Assembly: GCA_900542635.1 (NCBI GenBank)
Contig: UQOJ01000077.1
Span: 1-7,371 of the forward strand
DNA: 7,371 nt
Reading direction: 5' to 3'
Origin: an uncultured Collinsella sp.
GTDB taxonomy: Bacteria > Actinomycetota > Coriobacteriia > Coriobacteriales > Coriobacteriaceae
Shown here: positions 1 through 7,290 of the stretch, piece after piece
Layout: each line of letters starts with the position of its first letter
Position numbering within the stretch: the first letter of the stretch is position 1
The notes under the pieces: generated by a model
Database searches by the model: none
What the model was told of the DNA's origin: nothing
What the model saw: the letters and a program-made list of their open reading frames with translations, nothing else
Made by a program: the position numbers and the translations under genes

Positions 1-43
1 TTCGCCTTAGTCTCGTGGGCTCGGAGATGTGTATAAGAGACAG
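1..43. other. Nextera read-2 adapter with i7 index (artefact)
   Basis: Positions 10-43 match the 34-base Nextera transposase read-2 adapter. Its last 19 bases (25-43) are the Tn5 mosaic end, AGATGTGTATAAGAGACAG. The eight bases before it (2-9, TCGCCTTA) match the i7 index that I recall as N701, and position 1 fits the last base of the i7 primer stem. This is library construct, not genome, and should be trimmed. Genomic sequence starts at about 44. Confidence 0.98.
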
Positions 44-1347
44 GAATCTGCCGCTGCCACGCGCACGCGGTCGCCGATAGCGCCGACATTTTCGGGCGCC
101 GCGGTCAGCGATTCCTCAAAGGTAATGCCCTCGTCGCCAAAGGTGAGCTCCATCGACTCGCGCGCACCGCGGTCGGGGATGGCAAACACGCAGGCATAGC
201 GCTTGCCCACGACCTCCTGGATGCGCGTCATAAAACGGTTGTCCGAGCCTGCGATGGCCGGCTGCTCAATCTTGAGCTCGGCCGTCACCGCACCACCGGC
301 ACGGATGAGGCTCACATAGTTCAGGCGCTGCTGGGCACCAAAATCGAGCTGTTGGGCGCGCACGTACAGACCATCCAGGCGGTCGATCCCCGCCTCGCCG
401 GCACGGGCCTCGATATCCTCGTAGGCGCGCAGACAGTCGTCGAACAGCGAGCGCGGCTCGGACAGGACCACGAGCGCCTTGCCGCTCACGTGTGCCAGCG
501 GGCTCACGGTCTGGCCGTACATCACCGGCAAAAAGCGGTCGAGCTCGGGCGTGACGATGCGCGCATCCACCATCTCGAGCAGCGCCGCCAGCTTGCTGTC
601 GTCCTGGCTGGCGCGATAGAGCGCCACATGCATGTTGTGGACGGCCTCGTCGGTAAGCGCCAGCTCACGGCAGGGGAAGATCTCAATACTGTCCTCGTTA
701 CCGATGGTCTGCCCCGTTGAGCTCACCATGCGGCGGATGCGGTCAATCTCGTCGCCAAAGAACTCAATGCGCACGGGCGCTTTCTCCTGCGCGGGAAACA
801 CCTCGACGGTGTCGCCGTGAACGCGGAACAGACCGGGCGCATCAGCGGCACCGGCATTGGTGTAGCCCATGCCCACCAGGCGCTGCGGCACCTCGTCAAA
901 AGGAATCTCCTCACCCACCGCAAAAGTGGTGGACTCCCAATAGCGACTCTCGACCGGCGGCACGCAGCGCAGCAGCGCACGGGCCGAGGCAACCATGATG
1001 CAGTTGTCCCCGCGCACGATGCGCCCCAGAGCCTCGCAGCGCTGCGCCACCACGGCGTCGTCGGGCGCCTGCTCGCGCCACGGATAGTCCTTACGCTCGG
1101 GAAAGCGGCACACGTGCGCCAGGCCCACATAGGCGGCAAGGCTGCGCGCGGCGCGATCAGCCGCATCCTCGCCGCTCACAATGTAGACCGTCGGGCGCGG
1201 GCGGCGCGCAAACTGGGCGGCCGCCATAAGCGTGCGGCCCGACTGCGACACAGCCAGCGTCACGTCCTCGCCGGCATCGAGTCCGGCCTCGACGGTCTGC
1301 AGTGCCTCGGCAGTGTAGAGCTGCGCGGCTATACGGTGAATGAGCAT
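44..1347 (-). CDS. mfd: Transcription-repair coupling factor Mfd, N-terminal part (truncated by contig end)
   Basis: Mfd removes RNA polymerase stalled at DNA lesions and recruits UvrA for nucleotide excision repair. Only the first 434 codons are present. Residues 1-130 form the UvrB-like first domain with a degenerate Walker A region (SQSGRTLMA, 34-42, no GKT), as is usual for this part of Mfd. Residues 129-210 match the UvrB-homology domain that binds UvrA, with GLFRVHGDTVEVFP at 172-185 and PVRIEFFGDEIDRIR at 191-205. Residues from about 270 to 434 fit the following linker and D3 region. The polymerase-interacting domain and the helicase/translocase domains, roughly another 700 residues in typical Mfd proteins, lie beyond the contig. 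The start at 1347 follows GGAGGAA at a 4-base spacing; an upstream TTG at 1374 would put that site inside the gene. The apparent tail SCLLYTSPSPRD and its stop codon come from adapter and index. Confidence 0.95.
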
Positions 1348-1351
1348 GCTG

Positions 1352-1358
1352 TTCCTCC
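1352..1358 (-). promoter_or_regulatory. Ribosome binding site of mfd
   Basis: GGAGGAA on the minus strand lies 4 bases before the ATG at 1345-1347. It decides the start against the in-frame TTG 27 bases upstream, whose coding region would swallow this site. Confidence 0.8.
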
Positions 1359-1371
1359 GGCATCGCAACGC

Positions 1372-1400
1372 CAAAAGCCCGCCGGGGCAAGCTCGGCGGG
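1372..1400 (-). terminator. Terminator-like hairpin in the mfd leader
   Basis: Read on the minus strand, a perfect 7-bp stem CCCGCCG / CGGCGGG (plus positions 1394-1400 and 1378-1384) encloses a 9-base loop and is followed by CTTTTG. The run ends about 25 bases before the mfd ATG. That leaves no room for a promoter between hairpin and gene, so mfd messages must pass through it. It could be a leaky terminator behind nth or an attenuator for mfd. The T-run is short, so activity is uncertain. Confidence 0.5.
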
Positions 1401-1474
1401 TCGTACGTCAAATACATTGTCTGTCATGGTAGCGCATGGAGAGGACTCCGGCTCAAGGGCAAACCCAGCCCCGC

Positions 1475-1500
1475 AAAAAACGCCAGACGAAAATGCGTTC
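1475..1500 (-). terminator. Possible weak intrinsic terminator after nth
   Basis: Starting 4 bases after the nth stop codon, the minus strand reads GAACGC, an 11-base loop, then GCGTTTTTT. The paired core is AACGC/GCGTT (5 bp), extendable by G-T wobbles, and runs into six T residues. The T-run is good but the stem is short, so termination may be partial. Confidence 0.45.
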
Positions 1501-1504
1501 CGCC

Positions 1505-2170
1505 CTACCCCGCTACGCGCACGCTGGGGCACAAATCTGCCAGCGGACACTCGTCACACTTAGGCTTGCGGGCGTCGCAGATCTCGCGACCGAAGGTGAT
1601 CCACTGATGGTTGACCGACTCCCAATACTCGTGCGGCAAAATCTTGAGCAGATCCTGCTCGGTCTTGAGCGGCTCCTTGGCATGCGTCTTAGGACTCAGC
1701 ATCAGGCGGTACGCAATGCGGTTGACGTGTGTATCGACCGCGATGCCCTCGACAATGCCAAACCCCACGTTGAGCACGATGTTCGCCGTTTTGCGTCCCA
1801 CACCCGGCAGCTTCACGAGTTCCTTCATGTCGGCCGGCACCTCGCCGCCATAGTCGGCGACGATCATCTGTGCGGCCTCGACGGCATGCTTGGCTTTGCT
1901 CTTGTAGAAGCCGAGTGACTTGATGGTGTCTGCTACGTCAGCCACGCTCGCCCCGGCCATGGCCTCGGGCGTGGGCCACTGGGCAAACAGCTTCGGCGTC
2001 ACCTTGTTGACCTGCGCGTCGGTCGTTTGCGCCGAGAGCAGCACCGCGATCAGCAGGCGGAAGGGATTCTCGTGGTCCAAAAAGCACTCGACCGGGCCAT
2101 AGCGACGGTTGAGGCGCTCGCACACCTCAACGGCGCGCTCGCGTTTGGCGGCATTGGTCTCGCGTGGCAT
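1505..2170 (-). CDS. nth: Endonuclease III (DNA glycosylase/AP lyase)
   Basis: A 221-residue protein of normal length for the family. It excises oxidised pyrimidines from DNA and cleaves the abasic site by beta-elimination, the first steps of base excision repair. The conserved LLSAQTTD lies at 44-51. The helix-hairpin-helix is LPGVGRKTA (121-129) with the catalytic lysine at 127, and the catalytic aspartate is D146 in VDTHVNR. The C-terminal iron-sulphur motif has the canonical C-X6-C-X2-C-X5-C spacing at C198, C205, C208 and C214, so a [4Fe-4S] cluster is expected. The ATG at 2170 is chosen because GAGGAG lies 5 bases upstream; the in-frame ATG at 2194 has no such site. It begins 63 bases after the ABC exporter gene, with no convincing terminator between, so co-transcription is likely. 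Confidence 0.97.
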   Translation of the reverse strand: MPRETNAAKRERAVEVCERLNRRYGPVECFLDHENPFRLLIAVLLSAQTTDAQVNKVTPKLFAQWPTPEAMAGASVADVADTIKSLGFYKSKAKHAVEAAQMIVADYGGEVPADMKELVKLPGVGRKTANIVLNVGFGIVEGIAVDTHVNRIAYRLMLSPKTHAKEPLKTEQDLLKILPHEYWESVNHQWITFGREICDARKPKCDECPLADLCPSVRVAG

Positions 2171-2175
2171 AACGA

Positions 2176-2181
2176 CTCCTC
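2176..2181 (-). promoter_or_regulatory. Ribosome binding site of nth
   Basis: GAGGAG on the minus strand, 5 bases before the ATG at 2168-2170. It selects this start over the ATG at 2194, which has no purine-rich site in front of it. Confidence 0.75.
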
Positions 2182-2233
2182 GGCTCAGCGGCATAACAAA
2201 CTTATGGGCACGATTGTCCCACGTATGGGGTCT

Positions 2234-4036
<1,803 letters not shown>

Positions 4037-4039
4037 GGG

Positions 4040-4047
4040 CTTCCTTT
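4040..4047 (-). promoter_or_regulatory. Ribosome binding site of the ABC exporter gene
   Basis: AAAGGAAG on the minus strand, with its AGGA core 5 bases before the ATG at 4034-4036. It supports this start over the in-frame start 54 bases upstream. Confidence 0.7.
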
Positions 4048-4111
4048 CGCGTCTGATAGGGCGAAACGCCATTGTTGCACATTGGAGCACGCTTCAGACA
4101 AGTGCGATACG

Positions 4112-4153
4112 AAAAACGGTGGGGCGCCCGCGTTTGCGCCGGTGCCCCACCGT
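4112..4153 (-). terminator. Strong intrinsic terminator after rmuC
   Basis: The outer stem is a perfect 10 bp (plus strand ACGGTGGGGC at 4116-4125 pairing with GCCCCACCGT at 4144-4153). It extends inward through a G-T pair and CC/GG to a small CGC-GTTT-GCG hairpin with a two-base bulge. On the minus strand the stem runs directly into TTTTT. It starts 10 bases after the rmuC stop codon. There is no comparable T-run on the plus strand, so it acts on minus-strand transcription and separates rmuC from the ABC exporter gene. Confidence 0.9.
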
Positions 4154-4163
4154 CTTGTTGCAA

Positions 4164-5519
4164 TTAGTCCTTGTCTTCTTGGTCCGCGAGAAGGCTCGCG
4201 GACGTGAGTCCCAAGATCTCATCGGCTTGGTCGGCGTCTTCCAGCGCGTCGATGTCCTTGAGCTTGCGCTCCATGACGTTGGTGCGCGTGGTGATGATGC
4301 CCTCGACCGTTTTGCCCGCAGTCTCGATCTGCTGCTGGGCGCGGCGCAGCGCCGCCTGATAGCGCGGCAGCTCGGCCTTGACAGCAGAAAGCACACGCAG
4401 CACGTCGTCGGTGCGCTTTTGCAGCCTAAACGTCTGGTAGCTCATCTGCAGGCTGTTGAGGATGGCCGCCATGGTGCTGGGGCCGGCAACGTTGACGTGA
4501 TAGTCGCGGCCCAGGGTCTCGATAAGCCCGGGGCGGCTGACGACCTCGGCGTACAGGCCCTCAAACGGCAGGAACATAATGCCAAAATTGGTGGTCGCGG
4601 GCACGCTCAGGTACTTTTCGCAGATGTCCTTTGCCTCGCGCTTCACCATGGCGTCAAGCGTCTTGCGCGCGGTGGCGACGGCCTCAGCGTCGCCCGACTC
4701 CTGTGCGTCGAGCAAGTGCTCGTACGCGTCGCCCGGAAACTTGGAGTCAATCGGCAGCAGCACGGGGTCGCCCTCGTCCACCGGCAGCTTGACGGCAAAC
4801 TCAACGCGCTCCGAGGCGCCGGGCTTGGTGGCGACGTTTTCCAGATACTGGTCGGGTGTAAGGATGTCCGCCAGAATTGCACCCAGCTGCACCTCGCCCA
4901 AAATGCCACGCGCCTTCACATTGCCCAGCACGCGCTTAAGATCGCCCACTCCGGTGGCGATGGATTGCATGTCGCCCAATCCCTTGTACACGGCCTCGAG
5001 CTGGTCGCTCACCTGCTTAAACGATGCAGACAGGCGATCGTTGAGCGTACGGGAGAGCTTCTCGTCCACCGTCGCGCGCATCTGATCGAGCTGCACGTTG
5101 TTGTCCTTGCGGATGGCGCCCAGCTGGACATCGACCGTCTCGCGCACCTTGTCCAGGCGATGCTCGATGCCCTCGCGATTGGCGCCGAGCTGTTGGGCCG
5201 TCTCGCGGCGCAGGTCATCCATCCGGTCACCAGCTTGCGAAAACTCACGTGCGATGGTCAGGTAACGTTGCTGCTCCACGGCGGCGTCGGTCGTCTGCTG
5301 CTGCGCGATGGCGTTTGCCGTGCGGCGGGTTTCTGCCAGCGCGACGTTGAGGGCATCGAGCGTGCTGTTGGCCTGCTCGAGCGCAGCCAGCATCTCTGCC
5401 CCGCTATCGCCGCGCTCCCGCAGCTCGGCGCGAAGGCCCTTGAGCTGCAGGGCACAAGCCACAGCAACCCCCGCCGCCACCAAGGCGGTCACAGCAAGCA
5501 CGATATCAATAGCAGACAT
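4164..5519 (-). CDS. rmuC: DNA recombination protein RmuC
   Basis: A 451-residue member of the RmuC family, membrane-anchored proteins with a predicted PD-(D/E)XK-type nuclease domain. In E. coli, loss of RmuC raises inversion at short inverted repeats; its biochemical activity is poorly defined. Residues 3-24 form a hydrophobic anchor, and about 28-175 are a long coiled coil rich in E, Q, R and A. The RmuC domain follows with the family landmarks VKARGILGEVQLGAIL (201-216), LPIDSKFP (255-262, carrying the putative nuclease D and K), FLPFEGLYAE (316-325) and VAGPSTMAAIL (344-354). The tail beyond 420 is acidic. The ATG at 5519 is preceded by GGAG at only 3 bases, a weak site, but it starts directly with the anchor; an in-frame TTG at 5552 has no site at all. 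A strong terminator follows the gene. Confidence 0.95.
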   Translation of the reverse strand: MSAIDIVLAVTALVAAGVAVACALQLKGLRAELRERGDSGAEMLAALEQANSTLDALNVALAETRRTANAIAQQQTTDAAVEQQRYLTIAREFSQAGDRMDDLRRETAQQLGANREGIEHRLDKVRETVDVQLGAIRKDNNVQLDQMRATVDEKLSRTLNDRLSASFKQVSDQLEAVYKGLGDMQSIATGVGDLKRVLGNVKARGILGEVQLGAILADILTPDQYLENVATKPGASERVEFAVKLPVDEGDPVLLPIDSKFPGDAYEHLLDAQESGDAEAVATARKTLDAMVKREAKDICEKYLSVPATTNFGIMFLPFEGLYAEVVSRPGLIETLGRDYHVNVAGPSTMAAILNSLQMSYQTFRLQKRTDDVLRVLSAVKAELPRYQAALRRAQQQIETAGKTVEGIITTRTNVMERKLKDIDALEDADQADEILGLTSASLLADQEDKD

Positions 5520-5642
5520 AGACTCCGCCCAACAAACCCAATCGATTATCAATCAAAACCGCGATTAATCTTACCCCGCCACACGCACCGGGCGCTCCAC
5601 GGCAGTCGGGCAAATGGATTTTGGGCCATAAGCGTCAAAACG
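5520..5642 (-). other. Intergenic region before rmuC
   Basis: These 123 bases separate the 140-residue gene from rmuC. I see no good terminator: only a small AGCG/CGCT hairpin overlapping the stop codon of the upstream gene. A GATAAT hexamer on the minus strand (5545-5550) resembles a -10 box, 25 bases before the rmuC ATG, but there is no TTG-type -35 box at the right distance. Whether rmuC has its own promoter or is read from the upstream gene is undecided. Confidence 0.4.
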
Positions 5643-6065
5643 CTAACTCTCCCAGCCGGCGCGGATGGTTGTTGCGACATCGCCTAGGCGCTGGCCGAGG
5701 GCCGACAGATGTTGGAGCACTTCGCTGGGCGAGGCACCGTTGAGGATGCAGGTGAGTGCATACGAGACCAAGAAAATCGCCGCAAGTCCTAACGGAATGA
5801 GCACGATCATCGCTAATGTGCGCAGGCGCTGGCCCACGCGGCGGTGACGTGTGCGGCGCTTGTCAAACGCAAGCTCCTGCGCATATGAATCTTGTTGTAC
5901 GGAATAGTTCTCTGGCGCCGATCCGCCCGCAGGCGAAACCGCAGGCGTGGCATTTTGCGCAGGGGGCTGGGCGGCTACCCCTTGCATTTGCATCTCCATG
6001 AGCCGTTGCTGCTGACGCAACATGCGCTCGGCTTGTTGCTGCGGGGTCTCAAGAAACAAATCCAT
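5643..6065 (-). CDS. Small single-pass membrane protein of unknown function
   Basis: A 140-residue protein that I do not recognise. Residues 1-30 are a charged, glutamine- and methionine-rich stretch (QQQAERMLRQQQRLMEMQMQ at 9-28), likely an amphipathic helix or short coiled coil. Residues 31-60 are a low-complexity linker rich in P, A, Q and S. A basic patch (KRRTRHRR, 69-76) precedes one hydrophobic segment at about 84-108, so the N-terminus should be cytoplasmic. The last 30 residues would lie outside and form a short helical tail. There is no signal peptidase or lipoprotein motif and no catalytic signature. The start at 6065 is set by a strong GAGGAGG 5 bases upstream; the open frame continues to 6209 but that extension is cysteine-rich and lacks a binding site. 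rmuC follows after 123 bases, so the two might share a transcript. Confidence 0.8.
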   Translation of the reverse strand: MDLFLETPQQQAERMLRQQQRLMEMQMQGVAAQPPAQNATPAVSPAGGSAPENYSVQQDSYAQELAFDKRRTRHRRVGQRLRTLAMIVLIPLGLAAIFLVSYALTCILNGASPSEVLQHLSALGQRLGDVATTIRAGWES

Positions 6066-6070
6066 GTTGG

Positions 6071-6077
6071 CCTCCTC
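6071..6077 (-). promoter_or_regulatory. Ribosome binding site of the 140-residue gene
   Basis: GAGGAGG on the minus strand, 5 bases before the ATG at 6063-6065. It is the best such site in the window and fixes the start well inside the longer open frame that reaches 6209. Confidence 0.85.
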
Positions 6078-6143
6078 AATCGGAGCATTCGACGCTTGCG
6101 CCCAGCATCCCGCACCGCCAAGGCCACGGCAACGCAATCCGTA

Positions 6144-6172
6144 GCAATAGCTGCAAAGTTTCTTGCTGACAA
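6144..6172 (-). promoter_or_regulatory. Weak candidate promoter for the 140-residue gene
   Basis: On the minus strand TTGTCA (6167-6172, five of six matches to TTGACA) is followed after 17 bases by TATTGC (6144-6149). The -10 matches only three of six positions and lacks the final T, so this is a guess based on spacing and location about 80 bases before the start codon. Confidence 0.25.
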
Positions 6173-6262
6173 AAGCTGTCGAAAACCTCAACAACTCCCC
6201 TACCAGCACTTTCTTTGAGCTTTTTTATCGAATGATCTTTTGCCCTTCCGCTAGCCCGCCAA

Positions 6263-6284
6263 CTAACCAAAATCTAACCAAAAG
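6263..6284. repeat. Tandem 11-bp direct repeat (two copies)
   Basis: CTAACCAAAAT (6263-6273) is followed immediately by CTAACCAAAAG (6274-6284); ten of eleven bases agree. The period of about one helical turn is typical of direct-repeat operators bound on one face of DNA. It lies about 200 bases upstream of the 140-residue gene, between the terminator and that gene. No regulator can be named. Confidence 0.6.
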
Positions 6285-6310
6285 CTTGACGAAAATTGTG
6301 AAGACAGGGA

Positions 6311-6353
6311 CCCCAAACAAAACGTGCCGCCCCATAAGGGGCGGCACACAAAC
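6311..6353. repeat. Terminator-containing direct repeat, copy 1
   Basis: This 43-base block matches 7243-7284 in the same orientation with one substitution and one single-base indel in the loop. The match includes bases on both sides of the 10-bp stem (CCCCA.ACAAAAC before it, ACAAAC after it), which is more than a shared hairpin needs. Confidence 0.85.
6315..6347 (-). terminator. Intrinsic terminator downstream of the 210-residue gene
   Basis: A perfect 10-bp stem, GTGCCGCCCC (6324-6333) and GGGGCGGCAC (6338-6347), encloses a 4-base loop. On the minus strand it is followed by GTTTTGTTT. It lies about 180 bases after the stop codon of the 210-residue gene and has no T-run on the plus strand. 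It is almost identical to the terminator at 7251-7278. Confidence 0.88.
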
Positions 6354-6390
6354 CAATCTATGAGCCAAAACTCGCTGGCAAGCCCGCGCC

Positions 6391-6474
6391 GTCAGACCCA
6401 CGGCGTATGCCTTTGCCTCGCGCGACTCTGCGAAGCCGTGAGCGAGAGGAAAAGGCATGCGCCGCGGGTCTGAC
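6391..6474. repeat. 84-base imperfect inverted repeat (long hairpin)
   Basis: The arms 6391-6419 and 6446-6474 pair over 29 positions: 26 Watson-Crick pairs, one G-T pair (6406/6459) and two mismatches (6400/6465 and 6415/6450), around a 26-base loop. The outer arm begins GTCAGACCC and the partner ends GGGTCTGAC. Further pairing inside the loop (CGC/GCG) is possible with a bulge. It begins 55 bases after the stop of the 210-residue gene, so it would fold in that gene's 3' untranslated RNA, upstream of its terminator. No T-run follows directly and no clean target-site duplication flanks it. Confidence 0.85.
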
Positions 6475-6529
6475 GCCCGGAACGGTAAGGCCGGCAGTTG
6501 CCCTGCGCTCCGTGGTCGGTGAGGACAGA

Positions 6530-7162
6530 CTACATGCCCGCGAGACCGCGGGCGGCGGTGGCGCACATAAACGCCAAGGCTAGAATCACGAGCGAGCCCG
6601 CGATGTCAACCAGCACACCCATTGCGCGGCGCTCAAACAGCCAGCTCTCAAAGTGCGGGGCAACGTTGCGCCAGACACGCCACAACAAGATGCCCATGCC
6701 GATGACGCCGGGGATATTGAGCAGCAAAATCTCGGAGCACAAGAGGCCAATCAGGTTTCCGGCGGCAAAGCCCGCATCGCCCTCGCAGTATTTGCGATAA
6801 ATCATGTACAGCATGTACGCCACAAACGGCTGCAGGCACGCAGAGATAAACGTAACCACCATTGAGGGATCCTGAGAAAAGACATCGGTAAGCTTATCCA
6901 CACTCGTGGCATCTTTCGAAGCCAAGAATAAGCCAATGACCACCACGGGCACCACGCCCAAGATAACCTCGACCAGAGTAAACAACTTAGCAGTCAGATC
7001 CTCGCTAGCCGTATTGAGGTGAGGCGCCCACTCAGGATGAGCATGTGCACCGACCTTCTTGTCCTTCTCGGCACGCGCAGCCTTACCGCTCTCATCAACC
7101 ACGCGATGAGGATCGAGGCGAGTCCCCGCCGCCGCAGCCCGAGCCCGAGACTTCTTACCCAT
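6530..7162 (-). CDS. Multi-pass membrane protein of unknown function
   Basis: A 210-residue protein that I do not recognise. Residues 1-55 are a hydrophilic, strongly basic tail (MGKKSRARAA at the start, many K and R), expected in the cytoplasm. Hydrophobic segments follow at about 60-82, 100-122, 133-162 (long, possibly two passes or a re-entrant loop broken by N149-P151) and 181-203. The short loops contain YRKYCEGD (122-129) and WRVWRNVAPHFESWLFERR (161-179). No catalytic motif is visible. The start at 7162 has GAGG 8 bases upstream; a GTG at 7171 is in frame but overlaps that site. The gene stands alone between two near-identical terminators, so it is probably monocistronic. Genus-restricted hypothetical proteins of this type are common; no function is claimed. 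Confidence 0.82.
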   Translation of the reverse strand: MGKKSRARAAAAGTRLDPHRVVDESGKAARAEKDKKVGAHAHPEWAPHLNTASEDLTAKLFTLVEVILGVVPVVVIGLFLASKDATSVDKLTDVFSQDPSMVVTFISACLQPFVAYMLYMIYRKYCEGDAGFAAGNLIGLLCSEILLLNIPGVIGMGILLWRVWRNVAPHFESWLFERRAMGVLVDIAGSLVILALAFMCATAARGLAGM

Positions 7163-7170
7163 AAACAACA

Positions 7171-7174
7171 CCTC
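7171..7174 (-). promoter_or_regulatory. Ribosome binding site of the 210-residue gene
   Basis: GAGG (with TG following) on the minus strand lies 8 bases before the ATG at 7160-7162. It overlaps the in-frame GTG at 7171 and so argues for the ATG start. Confidence 0.6.
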
Positions 7175-7222
7175 ACAAGAGGAAACGAATAGCCAACGCT
7201 ACCTAGTGTACCCCACCCAAGA

Positions 7223-7232
7223 ACGGTACCGT
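7223..7232. promoter_or_regulatory. Perfect 10-bp palindrome upstream of the 210-residue gene
   Basis: ACGGTACCGT reads the same on both strands and lies 60 bases before the start codon, in the short region between the upstream terminator and the gene. Its position would suit an operator. Ten-base palindromes also arise by chance, and no good -35/-10 pair is visible beside it; TACACT, closer to the gene on the minus strand, is the nearest -10-like hexamer. Confidence 0.25.
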
Positions 7233-7242
7233 CCCAACCAAT

Positions 7243-7284
7243 CCCCACACAAAACGTGCCGCCCCAAAGGGGCGGCACACAAAC
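7243..7284. repeat. Terminator-containing direct repeat, copy 2
   Basis: A 42-base block, same orientation as 6311-6353 and differing from it by one substitution and one indel. The two copies flank the 210-residue gene. Confidence 0.85.
7251..7278 (-). terminator. Intrinsic terminator upstream of the 210-residue gene
   Basis: The same 10-bp stem as at 6324-6347 (7256-7265 with 7269-7278), here with a 3-base loop, followed on the minus strand by GTTTTGTGT. It must close a transcript coming from the right, beyond the contig end. Its T-run is somewhat weaker than that of the other copy. Confidence 0.82.
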
Positions 7285-7290
7285 TTATTA

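Larger units (their letters stand above)
6066..6529. other. 464-base gene-poor region between the two membrane-protein genes
   Basis: I find no credible gene here on either strand. The part nearest the 140-residue gene (6066-6310) is more A/T-rich than the coding regions and holds that gene's binding site, a weak promoter candidate and a tandem 11-bp repeat. The middle holds an intrinsic terminator at 6315-6347. The part nearest the 210-residue gene (6354-6529) is GC-rich and contains an 84-base hairpin. The open frames crossing it are short, have no binding sites and read through the terminator and hairpin. No tRNA-like cloverleaf is visible. Confidence 0.7.

Noticed and set aside
1329..1427. 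32-codon frame starting at the ATG at 1427 and overlapping the mfd start
   Set aside because: There is no ribosome binding site at a usable distance, it runs through the leader hairpin, and its frame is explained by the GC-rich context. The shorter 9-codon frame at 1408-1437 is the better leader candidate, and is itself unproven.
817..1563. Plus-strand open frame of 248 codons
   Set aside because: It lies antisense to mfd and continues through the intergenic hairpins into nth. It is arginine-, alanine- and histidine-rich with no domain signature, so it is a shadow of the real genes.
6285..6315. TTGACG on the plus strand as a -35 box for a plus-strand gene
   Set aside because: No -10-like hexamer follows at 16-18 bases and no plus-strand gene exists downstream.
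6391..6474. The long hairpin as a transposon-derived MITE with target-site duplication
   Set aside because: GCCCG occurs on both sides (6382-6386 and 6475-6479), but the left copy is four bases away from the arm, so it is not a clean duplication. The repeat-element idea stays open only as one of several explanations.
6225..6566. Minus-strand open frame of 113 codons across the 84-base hairpin
   Set aside because: It overlaps the end of the 210-residue gene, reads through the long hairpin and the terminator, and has no ribosome binding site. Its arginine- and proline-rich translation looks non-coding.
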